Numbered from the stretch's first letter, positions 32,771 through 44,440 are shown. The stretch is 64,000 nucleotides of DNA from Apoda limacodes (GCA_946406115.1 OX291544.1:28661521-28725520); one strand, 5' to 3'. Translations and numbers: made by a program. Notes: generated from the sequence alone by a model not told the origin.

Positions 32771-33124
32771 ATTTAATAGAACAAAAGTTATATTAAACAG
32801 ATATTTACTTTATACATAAATAAATTAAATAAGTAAATACTTTTCAATGTTTCTTTGACTCCATAGAGCTGTCCTGAGTTGTTTAGGTGACTCTTTATTT
32901 GTTATTTTTCTCTTACCAGTGTATGTAGCAGCATGAGGAAGGGTAAAAAAAATAACAAAATAAATAAATTTTCATTTAAGTTTGATTTGGAAATAACAGA
33001 CAAATGTAATTTTAAATTAAACATGTGTTTAGATATGTGTTTAGTTTCCTAAAACAAATCCAACACCTTAATTGTTTTGTAAATTAATTTGAATGAAATG
33101 TTGAAGCTACAATGATAAAGCCTT

Positions 33125-33225
33125 TAAGTTATTACTTGGGCGGGTTCAAGTCGTCATTAAGTTAGTAAGCTGCCACCGCCTGTTGGGCCGGCTATAAATC
33201 ATAACTGAAACAACTACTGCTGAAA
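33125..33225 (+). repeat. Unnamed dispersed repeat family U1, diverged copy
   Basis: 'cattaagttagtaagctgcc' and 'ggctataaatcataactgaa' match in order the family best seen at 41395-41600, 59300-59505 and 62770-62890. Confidence 0.5.
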
Positions 33226-34160
33226 CTGCAATGGATCGGTTAAATACAAAATTAGTCTCAAGTTTTACTTAAAAAAATAAAAATAGTTTATTATTAAGAC
33301 AAATATTGTTACTTTTTAACTTAACAAAGTTCCGATTCTACCACGCAATCGATAGAACTGTATTTTAACTTTAAAATTAAAATAATAACAAAGTTACTTG
33401 TTTGATTCTACGCACAGTCTGGGATTAGAATTCAGATAATCAAAAATCTATAGGTATACTAAAGATAATTGTTGTGGATTAGAATTTAAAGTGCCACGCA
33501 AATAAAGCGAGAATAAAATAGTAAGAGCAAGAAGGGAATAATAAAATGAAGCATACCTATAACGTTATTTAGTAGTGATCAAAACGGTCTCTTTCCAACT
33601 AGGCACTAAACAAATCAGCTTCATTATAATAAAAGTCTTTGTCGAAAATGCTTATTTCTAAAATAAAAACTTGAATATATAGTTTATTTAGTGATGTGGT
33701 AAAAAAATTTAAACTTCAAACCAATGAAGTTTTTTTTTTTTTTCTGTAAAAAATGTTAGTGATGAAATAAGCATATTCAAGAAATAATTCAGAAGAAGTA
33801 TTAGTGTGGTAATTATTTTTTAACCGTTAAAATTTGCTGTCTTAACAAAAATTTAATTAAACAAACAATGCGTGTACTTCGGCGTATTCATTCTTTTGAT
33901 ATTTTTTAAACCTTAACTGTTACTGAATTAAATTCCAGCGAAAATATTTGCCTTTACAAACACTGTTGTGCTAAAATGTAAGAAATTAAAATCCGGGCAC
34001 AAAAATTGTCAGACAATATACTTAGATCTAAAAATCTTTAGAAACGTTGTTTATAATGTTTTTGCCAAAACATTTTTTCTTAAATTAGTTAATATTAAGA
34101 ACATCACAAATTAATTTTTTTGTGTACATATAATGTTTGTAAACAAAACATCTTAATGAT
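33226..34160. other. AT-rich DNA without recognisable gene
   Basis: Nothing supported. Confidence 0.35.
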
Positions 34161-34164
34161 TAAC

Positions 34165-34300
34165 CTCAATCAATCAATCAGCCTATAGCAGTCCACTGCT
34201 GTACAAATACATACATAAGCTTAGCCTAGCATAAGCTTTTCCTTATTTACGTCATCATTCGTAGGGCACTAGCCAGTGTCAATGTGCCGTCCATTTTAGA
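34165..34300 (+). repeat. LINE-associated repeat fragment
   Basis: Starts 'caatcaatcagcctatagca', 'gtccactgctgtacaaat', a diverged form of a frequent lepidopteran tail sequence (gcctat(c/a)gcagtccactgctgga). No coding part. Confidence 0.45.
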
Positions 34301-34809
34301 ACCAATTAGAATGGTAAGAGGCCCGATGGCTCAAGGGCCCTCTAACCGCTCACTAGCGCCGCCATAAGATATTCTCAATTTTTCTTCGCATAACACGAAT
34401 TTCTAAAATCCAAATGTTGGGAGTATAAAACTAGTCATAAGCTATTTTCAGAAGGTTTTATATAGTTTGTAATAATATCTGTAAGTTGTAGTTAGTTGGC
34501 ATTTTTGCTAAAAACGGCCACTTTTTTCTGATTCTGCTATATAGCCCTTAACACTTATACCTTGGAAGATGGAATGCTCATTGGTGTGTTGTTGTGTGTC
34601 TCATGTAGATTACAGTAGTTTTTTTAAGGACTTAAAAAAAGGAGGGGGTTCTCAATTCGGTTATGGGTACTTTTTTTTATTATTTGTTAAAACTTTTGAA
34701 TGATCAAGTACAACCATTCTAAGTTCTGATTTAATGGCTGCAAGCAATCAATAATTTTTATGTTTATTATCCTTTTTTTTTAAATGTTCTGGTTGCTATC
34801 ATTTTTTTT

Positions 34810-37352
34810 AATATATATGTATAAAAGGCAATGCCCTTACTGACTCATTACCACTAAGGATAGAAATTTGTGGCGTCGTTTAAAAGCGGATTTTGCAAAA
34901 TTTCAGTCTTAAAGGGGTCAAATAGGGTTTGACAGTTTGTATGAAAATCCGTCAGTTTTTGAGTGAAATCTCTAAAAATTGGTATTCAATATTTTGAATA
35001 AAAAAGAAGAATGACACATTTCATTGATTTAAAAAAATCATCCCACAGAAAGTAAAATAAGGAAGCGAAACTTTTTAAGAACTTTCTTTGTATGGGAATC
35101 CGGTTATATTTCTAAATAAAGCCATTAAAATTAGTATATACATATCAGGTAATACATAAATAATGATTTGTTCCAGCATTTTTTAGAAGTTTAATACATA
35201 AGTGGGTGAAAAGGGGTGGCAAACTTTGTATGGAAAGAAATATTTTCATACCCAAATTAACTCTAAACTTGGTACCAATGCTCTTGAACACAATTAATGA
35301 AGTGCATGTTTCAGGACTTTTTAAAATTCAGCGCCAAAGTTTGTATAATATAAAATATTTTTATGCTCAATTAAGCTTAAACTATGCATTTTTAAACTTT
35401 TTATGAACAAAGAATTTTGAGGTGTTTAAAATTTTAACCTCCAAGCGGAAAAGGGGATGGCAAAGTGCGTATGTACTTGGGAATATTGATTTTAATAGTC
35501 TGATTTATAAGAAATTTCGTAGAAATGCTCTTTACTATAAATTACAAACAATTACTTAGGTGTTTTCTTCAATTTCAACCTCCAAGGGGGTGAAAGTAGG
35601 GGTTAAAATTGTATAGAAAAAAATATTTTTTTAATGAACTTTGCTTAAAACTCAGCATTGTGCTTTGTAACATGATAAATGACATACATGTATTTCTTAA
35701 TTTTCAATTTTAAACCTCTAAGGTTATACAACAATTTTGATAATTTTGTATGGGATTAGGAAATATTATTCGTTTAAGATAAAATATTTCTATAATCAAT
35801 TTATTTGAAATTTGGTATATTTCATGCTTTCAAACAGAATGTTATAATCAAAAACCGTGTTTCAGGTGTTTTCAAAATTAAACCTCTAACAGGAGAAAGA
35901 CTGTTTTGAATTGAAATATTATTTTGCTCCCTAACACATTAAATTAATAAATACATTTATTTCGGCTTTTTTTTAAAATTCAAACCGCACGCCCCCGTTA
36001 AAAAGTATAAATTCGGGTGGAAAACATTTTTTATATTTTTTTTTATTTATATGCTTTGGAATAGACGTTTTATATTACACAACAGCACTGTGTAATTTCC
36101 CAGAAAACTCACTGAGTGAATATAAACATTATGAATTTGGAACAATTGTTAAATTGTTTTATGTTATTGTAGTTGTTTAATGTCATGTTTAATGTTCTCA
36201 TATCATCCGGTAATAATTACCGAATATATAGCAGAATTTAATAATAGTACTTACTATTTTCTCGCAGTCAATGGTAAAAAATAGAGTATTCAACACGTTA
36301 AAAAAATCTCGGTCTTTTGTAACCCTCGCTCTGCTCAGGATTCTACTCTAGCATCCTTCGCTGCTCTCGGGATCTAACTTAGTCTCTCAAATAAATTCCC
36401 TTTTATTTAACTTGTTGTATAATTTTCTATTTGTAAATATATATTTACGTTTAAATTTCGTATACATCCTCTGCTTACATGATCTTCAATACAATTAAAT
36501 AAACAAGTGTTTCGGCTTCAAAATTAAACCCTAAAGGAAAGAAAAAGGATGTCAAAATTTGAAAGGTGTGTAGTAACTTTTCTTTAGTTAATTAATGTTC
36601 CTCTTTGCTTCTCAACACATTTAATAAACTACGTGTTTCGAGTTTTCTAAAATTTAACCCGTAAGCGGATAAAGGAAGAGAGATTTTTTGTTAGAAATAA
36701 TATTTTTACGGTCAAATTTACTTGAAAATTGTATAAATGCTGTTCAACACATTTGATGCAAATTGTGTTTTAGGTTTTTCAAAAATGAGAAAAGAAGAAA
36801 GAAACAGGGGGTGGCAAAGTTTGTGTGGCAAAGTTTGTGTGGAAAAAAGTATTGACTCATCATCGCTGAGACCAAGTTGATACTGATAAAAAATTGAGCG
36901 ATTGAGAGGAGTTACGATTATATTATAGGCATTGTTAAGACTTTTTTTAAAACCCCTACACCCTTAGGGTAGGTGCGTAGATGCATTGCAAAATAACTGG
37001 ACGCTTAAGTGTTTAGGATTTTTTTCACAAATGGTGGAAAAGCAAGCAACTTCATATAAAAGATACCATAGGGAGTGATTTATATGGATACGAAAAGAGT
37101 TTTTCAAAATTCACCCCTCAGAGTAAGCCCGAGAAAGGGGTAATAAATTTTGTATAGATTGTCTTATGCACATATCATTTAGAATTGTTAAATTTTTAGA
37201 AGTGGCTTATTTTATTATAGGTTTTGAGGGCACTTTTGAAATTCAAACTAAGAAGGTAAAAGGTGGTAAACTTTACAGAATGTTGAAAAAAACTGTCCCA
37301 ATCTTTTAGTGTATGCGCGCAAAGCCGCGAGTGACAAGCTAGTACATATATA
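34810..37352 (+). mobile_element. Large Helitron-like element made of degenerate tandem units
   Basis: Begins near 'gtataaaaggcaatgccctt', 'actgactcattaccacta' and ends 'gcgcaaagccgcgagtgaca', AGCTAGT at about 37338-37344, a Helitron-like hairpin plus CTAG. The interior is a run of diverged units, each centred on a phrase of the type aa(g)gggg(t)ggcaaa(g/c)tttgtatgg followed by aaatattttt, 'gaaacttggta(t/c)', 'aatgctctt', 'cacattaa' and 'gtttcagg'. Clear units lie near 34915, 35210, 35455, 35590, 36665, 36815 and 37125. No transposase is encoded. The open frames inside are incidental. Confidence 0.55.
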
Positions 37353-37854
37353 ATTTTGTTAAAGTAATTTGCAGTAGTTAAATAGTTATCAATCAATCAT
37401 AAAACACAAACAATCCAGAATCACTTGTATGTTTCCGGTATTAGATTCAAAAATAGTAGTTATCGCTAAGGTTAAAAAATAAATGTATTTTAAATAAAAA
37501 AATCACTAAAAATTACACTAATATGATGATAATAAATAATAATTATGTCTTATAATGTCCAATGAACCTTTACTCGTTTATATTTTATCGTAGATGATAA
37601 AAAGACAAAGCAATTATCTAATGGATTTAGTGACTTGATATTTAAGCACGGGATTTGAACATAGTGATTGAATTTTCTTTAAAATTAGATTCTTTTTTGC
37701 TGCGCAGAAACTAGAAAATATATCCAATCTATATTTATAAATCAGCTGATGTTTGCTAGTCTCACAATAACCCGAGAACGGCTAGACTGATTTGGATAAT
37801 TCTTTTTTTTGTTGTGTTTTTTATTGTCAGAGCAGAGTTTATATATAAAAAAAG
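37353..37854. other. AT-rich DNA without recognisable gene
   Basis: Nothing supported. Confidence 0.35.
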
Positions 37855-38100
37855 GGTCAAGTGCGAGTTGGATTCCCGGACTAAAGAAAAACGTTGTAAT
37901 AAAATTTCGGTCAGTTTTGCACACGTCGGTGAAGGTTTCTAAGAGAAAAAATAGATCAAGTGCGATTCGAACTCACATTCTAAGGGTAATCCGATTGTAA
38001 TAAAAAATGTTGTTCAGACGCCGGGGAAGGCTTTTGGAAAAAAGCAGGTCATGTGCGAGTTGGATTCGCGTACTAAGGGAAAACTGCTTGTAATGAAAAT
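37855..38100 (+). repeat. Three degenerate tandem copies of a 'caagtgcgag' module
   Basis: The phrase tca(a/t)gtgcga(g)tt(g)ga(t/a)tc occurs near 37857, 37955 and 38049, each followed by '(c)taag', 'ttgtaat(a/g)aaaa' and, in the first two, a 'g-cg--g-gaaggttt/cttt' word. Spacing is 93-99 bp. It is related to the opening of the GGGTTCCGTACC element at 12950 (ggccaagtgcgagtcgaact), so this looks like a tandemly repeated end of that family. Confidence 0.65.
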
Positions 38101-38349
38101 GTTTATTATACAACGGAAACAACCTCAGACTAGATTTTTTAACTTATGTAGAGTTTGAAGGTGGCGGTCACAAAAATATACTTAGATAGATAGTACAGAG
38201 CTTGTTTTAAACTCAAGCAATTTGTTAACTTCTTTTGAGGGAAGTTATCATAATAGGTCTGAAAATCGAAATTGCTACGTTTTATTTACGTTTTGAGACC
38301 TGTAGAATCGTTTGCTATCATTTTTAGAGTGATGTATCTCTGTGTCTCT

Positions 38350-38352
<3 letters not shown>

Positions 38353-38389
<37 letters not shown>
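38353..38389. repeat. (TG)n microsatellite
   Basis: A pure TG run of about 18 copies, preceded by a short TCTC-rich stretch. Confidence 0.97.
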
Positions 38390-38393
<4 letters not shown>

Positions 38394-38782
38394 ATGAAGG
38401 GCAGAATTTTTGGCTCCTCAATATTACAAGAACCAATAGACCCATTTGTTTTATGACCACATAAATCGATGCGCCACGTCATTACTTAGATTAGAAAATT
38501 AGTTTGAGCAAAATTGGTCCAGCGGCTGGATTTTTATCGCTAAAATCTGAATTTTTAAAAACGCAATAAATATTCTCAAGAGAAGTTCTTCGTGCGGTAT
38601 TTGCTACCGAACTATTTTATTATTAATAATAATACTTTATTTTTTACAAGAAATATAGTAACGATATCGATGAACTCATTAAGAACAGTGTCGTATACAC
38701 CACACTGTGGAACTCGAGAAAAAAAATGTATGCAAGTAGTTTTTACCACTCGAGACCTGTAAAGGAACTTGCATACACTTAC

Positions 38783-38917
38783 CTTTCGTATTATCGAGTC
38801 TGGCGTACTCGTAACCGTTCCCAATAAGCTCCCTGACCACAATTGATCTAACAGAAGGTGCCTCAACTCATTTGTTAAAAGCTTTTGTCCATCAACGGTC
38901 GCTTCAATAGTCCACAT
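38783..38917 (-). CDS. Candidate coding exon, unknown protein (low confidence)
   Basis: On the minus strand an ATG at 38917 (context CAGCAATGTGG, an acceptable start context) opens 45 codons, MWTIEATVDG ... TSTPDSIIRK. They run exactly in phase into AAAG|GTAAGT at 38783/38782, a consensus 5' splice donor. Base composition is closer to coding than the flanks. The frame happens to stay open beyond the donor, to 38612, but that part is AT-rich and low in information. I recognise no domain, no signal peptide and no membrane segment. I saw no matching acceptor or second exon in the window on the minus strand. Alternatives are a chance frame, an exon of an unrecognised transposon, or an alternative first exon of a gene lying to the left of the window. 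Confidence 0.28.
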
Positions 38918-39341
38918 TGCTGCTATTCAGCCTCGGTTAATAATCCTCAGAGACTGGGAGCTCGCTGATTGACCTTTTTATTACGTAGCGAATTCTAATT
39001 CAATATCGGTGAATATTTTATCTCGTTTAATATGGTGGTAGAAATAAAAATTTAATCAAAGTAAAAATAGTAATACCTATAAATATAATAATAAGGTAAT
39101 ACAATTCTACTGTTGAAGGGTACCTATTATAAAAATTACGGATTAAATATATTGATTTGTTTTTTTTTTTGCTATAGTGCTTATAATATCAAAAAATGAT
39201 TTTTTTAGAAATAAGCTGGCATTATGTGTCAAGGTCAACAATAAGCCATTTCCGTTGATCAATTGTAACTGCCTTAGGCTGGTATGATATTATTTCTTTA
39301 GATTTCTTTTTTTCCCTTTTGTGTTATAGTATTATATAATA

Positions 39342-39515
39342 TTATATCATATCATATCATATCATATCATATCATATCATATCATATCATATCATATCAC
39401 ATCACATCACATCATATCATATCATATCATATCATATCATATCATATCATATCATATCATATCATATCATATCATATCATATTATATCATATCATATCAT
39501 ATCATATCATATATC
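39342..39515. repeat. (ATATC)n pentanucleotide array
   Basis: About 33 tandem copies of ATATC/TATCA with a block of three variant units carrying ATCAC near 39397-39411 and small imperfections at both ends. This is simple-sequence DNA; length may be polymorphic. Confidence 0.96.
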
Positions 39516-40398
39516 ATATTATATTATTTTTTTTCGCCCAATAGGTATTTGTTTCAATCCTGAACTTAACCATTGTTAGTAGAAAGTAAATACTGTGTAG
39601 TAATTTTGATATAATAAAGTATCTTTACTATATAATCATGCTGAGCAACTTAAAGTATTATAGACTCTAAAGAAAACCACATTTCAAACCTTCAATATTT
39701 TAAATACTTATATATAGTTAACTAAAGCTTGACATGTTTTGTTAAGCTGAGACAAGTTGAAATATTTGTATTTAATTTATACCAATTCTAATTAAAGTAA
39801 CTATTTTGTCGATATTATAATTATAATCACTCATTCAATTCATTGTGGTTACTAGGTGCTGCAATTTAGTAAAAACTTTCCTTTTATGATGTGTGAAATG
39901 GAGAATGGTTGTAGATGTGCTTTAGAATTCCGTACGTCCGAATAAAAAACTGAGAAACCCTTATAGGAATAATCATGTATCTGTCTTTCCGTCTGTCATA
40001 GCCATTTGCTTCAAATCTACTGGATTGATTAGGTTAGTTGAAATTTGATACCCATACAAACTTTTGTGGTCAAAATACGAACGCGTAACGTAAATACATA
40101 AATTTTAAATATAGGAATGACTTTGGAGAATAAATCAGAAAGTTACAAAAAAATTGCAATCCGTTTTGTCTGACGTATGAAATAAAAAGACTTGATGTGA
40201 GCGGCGTTTCCTCGTGGACCCATTGAATTGACCCATTAATCGGTCCACGAGGACAACCTATTCCTCTTGGTAACAGTGGCTTATATTTTCAAATTATATA
40301 CCCCCTGTATAACCTTAAGTACATTGCATCTTTATTTTAGTATTTCATAGTGATGAGCTAATGCATTTCAGGTGTTAAAATCTGACGATAATAAGTAT
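39516..40398. other. AT-rich DNA with one repeat fragment
   Basis: At about 39930-40090 there is a fragment ('gaattccgtacgtccgaata', 'acccttataggaataatca', 'ctgtctttccgtctgtcat') related to the GGGTTCCGTACC family. Otherwise nothing supported. Confidence 0.4.
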
Positions 40399-40847
40399 TT
40401 TTTATCTCCAAAAACATTGATCTTAGACTAGTCGTTTATTTACCAAAGTGATAGATCACGTCAAGATCTTTATTTCCGATGACAGTTGTCAAACTAAGAA
40501 TGACTTTATCTCTGAAACTATTGATCTTAGACTAGTCGTTTCTTTACCAAAGTGATAGATCACGTCAAGATCTTTATTTCAGATGACAGTTGTCAAACTA
40601 AGAATGACTATATCTCTGAAACTATTGATTGTAGACTAGTCGTTTATTTACAGAAGTGATAGATCTCGTCAAGATCTTAATTTCAGATGACAGCTGTCAA
40701 ACTAGAAAGGGCTATATCTCTGAAACTGTTGATTGTAGACTAGTCGTTTCTTTACCAAAGTGATAGATCTCGTCAAGATCTTCATTTCAGATGACAGCTT
40801 TCAAAATATAAAGGTATATATCTCTGAAACTATTGATTGTTTGGATG
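40399..40847. repeat. 104-bp satellite-like tandem array, about 4 units
   Basis: The word GACTAGTCG starts at 40426, 40530, 40634 and 40738, an exact 104-bp period. Units share 'agtgatagatc(a/t)cgtcaaga', 'tctt(t/a/c)atttc(a/c)gatgaca' and 'tatctctgaaact'. Each of the first three units contains a dyad, TGACAGTTGTCA or the perfect palindrome TGACAGCTGTCA (40688-40699). The array starts and ends with decayed units. No frame runs through it. Confidence 0.93.
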
Positions 40848-41394
40848 TGAGGGTCTTAAATAATTCTTTCTAAATATTCAAATGAATATTCCTTTCTCCC
40901 TTTTTTTTGTAACTACTGAGCCTAAAATTTTGAATGTGCAAAATAAAGTTCTATACTTTTAGATTAAAGGAAAATCTACTACAAGTCTATGATCTATGAA
41001 AGCCTCTCCACATTCACAAATTTGCTGCAAGTCTTCCACATTCACTCACATTATTTTTTATAGTTTTAAGAAAAATAGTTTAAAAGTTATTCCAGATAAA
41101 ATTTGAACAATACCTTCCCCACCTTATCGCCAAATCTACTAAACCTAAAATTTTAAATTAACATATATATTACTTTTTTTGTAAATACATCCACATCATA
41201 AATTAATACACCCAGACTCAAGACAAACACATCACATATATCTAGTAAACAAATATCTTTATAGTGTTAAGCTTGCCTCTGTTCATAGTTTTATATGTAT
41301 TTCATTCACTACTTTTGTTCTGTAAGTACTTAATAAATAAATAATGCACTTAAAAATTTTGGTGTAAAAAATATATTTGAAAATGAAAGTATAG
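40848..41394. other. AT-rich DNA without recognisable gene
   Basis: At 41205-41330 a faint resemblance to SINE family 2 read in reverse ('cacccagactcaagacaaac') is seen; otherwise nothing. Confidence 0.35.
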
Positions 41395-41600
41395 AATAAA
41401 ATCTTATCGTCCTAGAATTCATTATCGTCAGTTGATTATTCCCAGCATCTGAATAAAATCTCTCTGAGCCAGTCGAGAGGACTGTAAGTTAATTAAGTTA
41501 CGGAGCCTCCCTCTTGTTCAGAATTCGATAAATCATAACTTCCAAACAACATCCTTCGATTGATAAATAAAATTTAAAATATTTATTAGTTATTTACATC
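41395..41600 (+). repeat. Unnamed dispersed repeat family U1, copy
   Basis: Order of words: 'aattcattatcgtcagttga', 'ttattcccagcatctg', 'gaggactgtaagttaattaa', 'gtta(c)ggagcctccctct', 'cgataaatcataacttcc', 'aaacaacatccttcgattga'. The same order is found at 59300-59505, and its right half at 62770-62890 and 33125-33225. It is non-coding and no termini or TSD were found. Confidence 0.75.
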
Positions 41601-41964
41601 TACAAAAGAATTACTCATATTTTGCTACTACTATTTAAAAAACGCACCATAAATAGCGCACGACTGCGATGAATTTAAAAAATCCCTTCTTGATAAAAAT
41701 CTTACAGGGAAAAAAATATCGGTAATATCTTCTTTATCTTTGGTTCTGCTACGCAGGAATAACCCCAAGTTGTATAGAAGGATGGCCTTATAGTACAGTC
41801 AAATTAGATATATTTTTAGGCTAAAAAAATTAGTTGGTAGAGTTTTGAATTTTGGTGTCCATGTACAATTAAGACCTCCTGTTGAACATACTAAAAGTCC
41901 CCATCGATAGATGTTGCGCTCGCGCCGCCGCCTTGGAAAAAAGGGTACTTATTTTTAGTTTTTT
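41601..41964. other. No recognisable gene
   Basis: Nothing supported apart from a GC-rich word 'cgctcgcgccgccgcc' near 41920, probably the end of a repeat. Confidence 0.3.
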
Positions 41965-42828
41965 GCTTAAATCTCGGCAATTATTGCTTATACGAAAAAA
42001 ATTTAAATATGAAAACTATAGCTTATTCTAGCTTATCCTACCAAAAAAGCTCATATATATTATTATTGTATCTTTGGTATTTTAACTGTAATCCGGCGTT
42101 AAAGAGGAAAATTTTTTTTTTTGCCCTTTGTTTTCTGTTTACTCCAAATTTGTTCAATTTTTTTTTTATTTATTTCGTGAAACTAACAAGAGAGAGAGCG
42201 AGACAGAGAGAGAAAGAGAAAAGAAGGTCAGAGGAGGGTAGAAGCAAATGCATTATGTGTCATGTTGCGTATGGCTGGGTCGGAACGTGTTTTGGGGCCA
42301 CTTGGTGCGTATAAGTACCAAATAGCCACGACCGGCACCATTATCTCGTAGGTATGCCTCACTTCCCATAGACTAAGGCAACTTATTCCGAGTTACGTGA
42401 CTCTGTACGAAAATAGTTGCAAGCACCGTTTATAGTACTGCAATACTGACATTGGCAAAGTTCTCTACAGACTGATTGACATACTTAATTTTAACAATAT
42501 AGCCATATTGTTACTCAATACAGCTACTCTCCTTTTAGACGTTAATGACAGCAATGACATGCTGGAAATACATGACATAGTGCTTTTACAGAACGTAAGC
42601 CTCAGTTTCGAAAGAAATGCCAGACGGATTTTGTTTTGACCTTCTTCTCGTTATTATGTCCCTCTGACTCCTATAGTAACTCGGAGAAATTCAAGAAAGC
42701 CCTTAAAAGCTTTTCAGCTTGCAGCATCTAGACCGCATTTTTGCTCTGATGAGATCTCACGACAAATTGAAGTATCCATCGAATCTCTTACCAGTCACTA
42801 AGCTGTGCTACTATCAGCGAGTGCTCTA
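41965..42828 (+). repeat. Left arm of a large imperfect inverted repeat
   Basis: This arm is the imperfect reverse complement of 43625-44440. Matching landmarks in order are TTTGGTATTTTAACTGTAATCC, CTGTTTACTCCAAATTTGTTC, a purine-rich GAGA tract, GCATTATGTGTCATG, the CTCTACAGACTGAT word, TTATTATGTCCCT and GAAATTCAAGAAAGCCCTTAAAAG. The arms differ by many indels (the left arm is longer between 42320 and 42460). It encodes no intact product. It may be a long terminal inverted repeat of a DNA transposon or one of two opposed copies of an unknown repeat. Confidence 0.8.
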
Positions 42829-43189
42829 AACAAGCGATCACCAGTGCCCGAGAACATAAGTAACTAATAAGAGAATCTGAAGCTGCACGACGACAACGTA
42901 ACAAATATCCCTCTGCCGAGGACAAACCCTGTTATAACTCCTTCTAGAAGAGTGTCAAGGAGGCTACAGATGTAGTTTGTCAATACCCTGGTCCGTACCC
43001 TTGTTGATACCCTAAGCATCATGCCTCCCTTTAAACGTCTAAAGTAATCCTGCGTTTAACGACGACTAAAAGGCAGACTGCTTAGGAAAAACTTATGTAA
43101 GTAATGCTTGCTTAGCACTGAACCAACAGACGCCAATCATGTTCGCGAGGTTAACAGTGAGGTCAAAAGGAAATGCACTCTCCCACCGT

Positions 43190-43600
43190 GCGCCACTTGC
43201 TTCTCTACCTCCTGTCATTGTAGACAAAGTTCTGCAGGCTATAAACATTAAGATTACCCTGATTGTTATATTAATAAGTATTTTTAATGAGGCGATATCG
43301 AACAGTATACTTTCCAGGCATAATTAGGGTAAAAATGTCCTGAGCCCGCGTCATATAGATCATTTAGTTTACTTAACACTTTGAATAAACTTCGTTAACG
43401 TTTAGGTACTACTATCACGGTTACATGATTTCATTGACAGTATAGAACTCTTCACCAACGTCATTTCGGTCTTTAGGCAACAGGAGCACTAGATTTCACG
43501 GATTTTTCAATTTTTCGAAGCGGCGTTAGCGTTCTATAAATACAACGGCACAACGGTTTTTAAACTGATAGATTTATAAGCTATTCTACTATACACTGAT
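43190..43600 (+). pseudogene. LINE reverse-transcriptase debris between the inverted arms
   Basis: Plus-strand pieces in order read ILISIFNEAISN (near 43270-43310), PEPASYRSFSLLNTLNKL (43342-43392) and, in another frame, LHDFIDSIELFTNV followed by FRQQ (43424-43485). This matches the order of the early RT region of Jockey-like LINEs (IFNACL-TG-FP ... P-SYRPISLLNTLSK ... L--FI-----I---QFGFR). Stops and frameshifts are frequent. It may be a LINE inserted between the arms, or the arms and centre may belong to one element. Confidence 0.5.
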
Positions 43601-43624
43601 ATCGCTCTAAAGGGTATTTAATTT

Positions 43625-44440
43625 AAGCACTTGCTAAAAATAGCTTGCGTGTGACTGGTGGAGGACAGATTCGATGACCACATCAATATAAAAGATCTAA
43701 TTAGATCAGGAATGAGAGCTAGTTGTGGAAAGCTGATTCTTTTAAGAGCTTTCTTGAATTTTTCCCTGTTTATCACAGTCTTTGTCGCAGTGGCTTCGTA
43801 TATCTAGGGCCCAAGGGACATAATAACCAAGAGATTATTAAGACAAAGTTTATCTAGCACTTCTACGGAGTGCGAATCCACTACGTCGAGTATATCCAAC
43901 CTATGGTTGTCAATAAGAAGTGAGTAGCAGTAATAATGTTAAAATTGTTTATTTATCAGTCTGTCGAGAACCTTGCTTTTGCCCTATGCAGGATAAGTGG
44001 TCTAAGTATTTATCGAAATCAGATGAGATTGTAAACGACTGATGGTTTTGCGGTCTTGGATGATCGCTATTCTTACTTACCAAGCGGACCCGAAAGAAAT
44101 TCCACCCTGCTATGTACACATCATGTCGCATAATGCATCTGTCCCTTCATTTTCTCTCCTCTTCTCTTTGTCTCTAATTCTTCTCCGTCTCCAGCGATCT
44201 TTCTTTCACTAGATAGTGTCACGGAATTAGTTTTTAAAAATATATTTGAACAATTTTGGAGTAAACAGAAACAAATCTGTATATCGAAAGCAAAAAAATG
44301 AAAAAATTTGGTATTCAGTGTCGGATTACAGCTAAAGTATTGGAGATACAAAAATAATATATCTTAGCTTTTCTATAATAAATTTAATAAGTTACAGTTT
44401 TTGCATACACGATTTTACTGTAATTTTCATTTGCTAATTT
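43625..44440 (-). repeat. Right arm of a large imperfect inverted repeat
   Basis: Reverse-complement partner of 41965-42828; see that entry. The minus-strand open frames at 43949-44131 and 44121-44351 lie within this arm and have no recognisable domain. Confidence 0.8.

Noticed and set aside
39342..39515. CRISPR-like regular array
   Set aside because: A 5-bp simple repeat without spacers in a eukaryotic sequence; the 104-bp array at 40399 likewise has no unique spacers.
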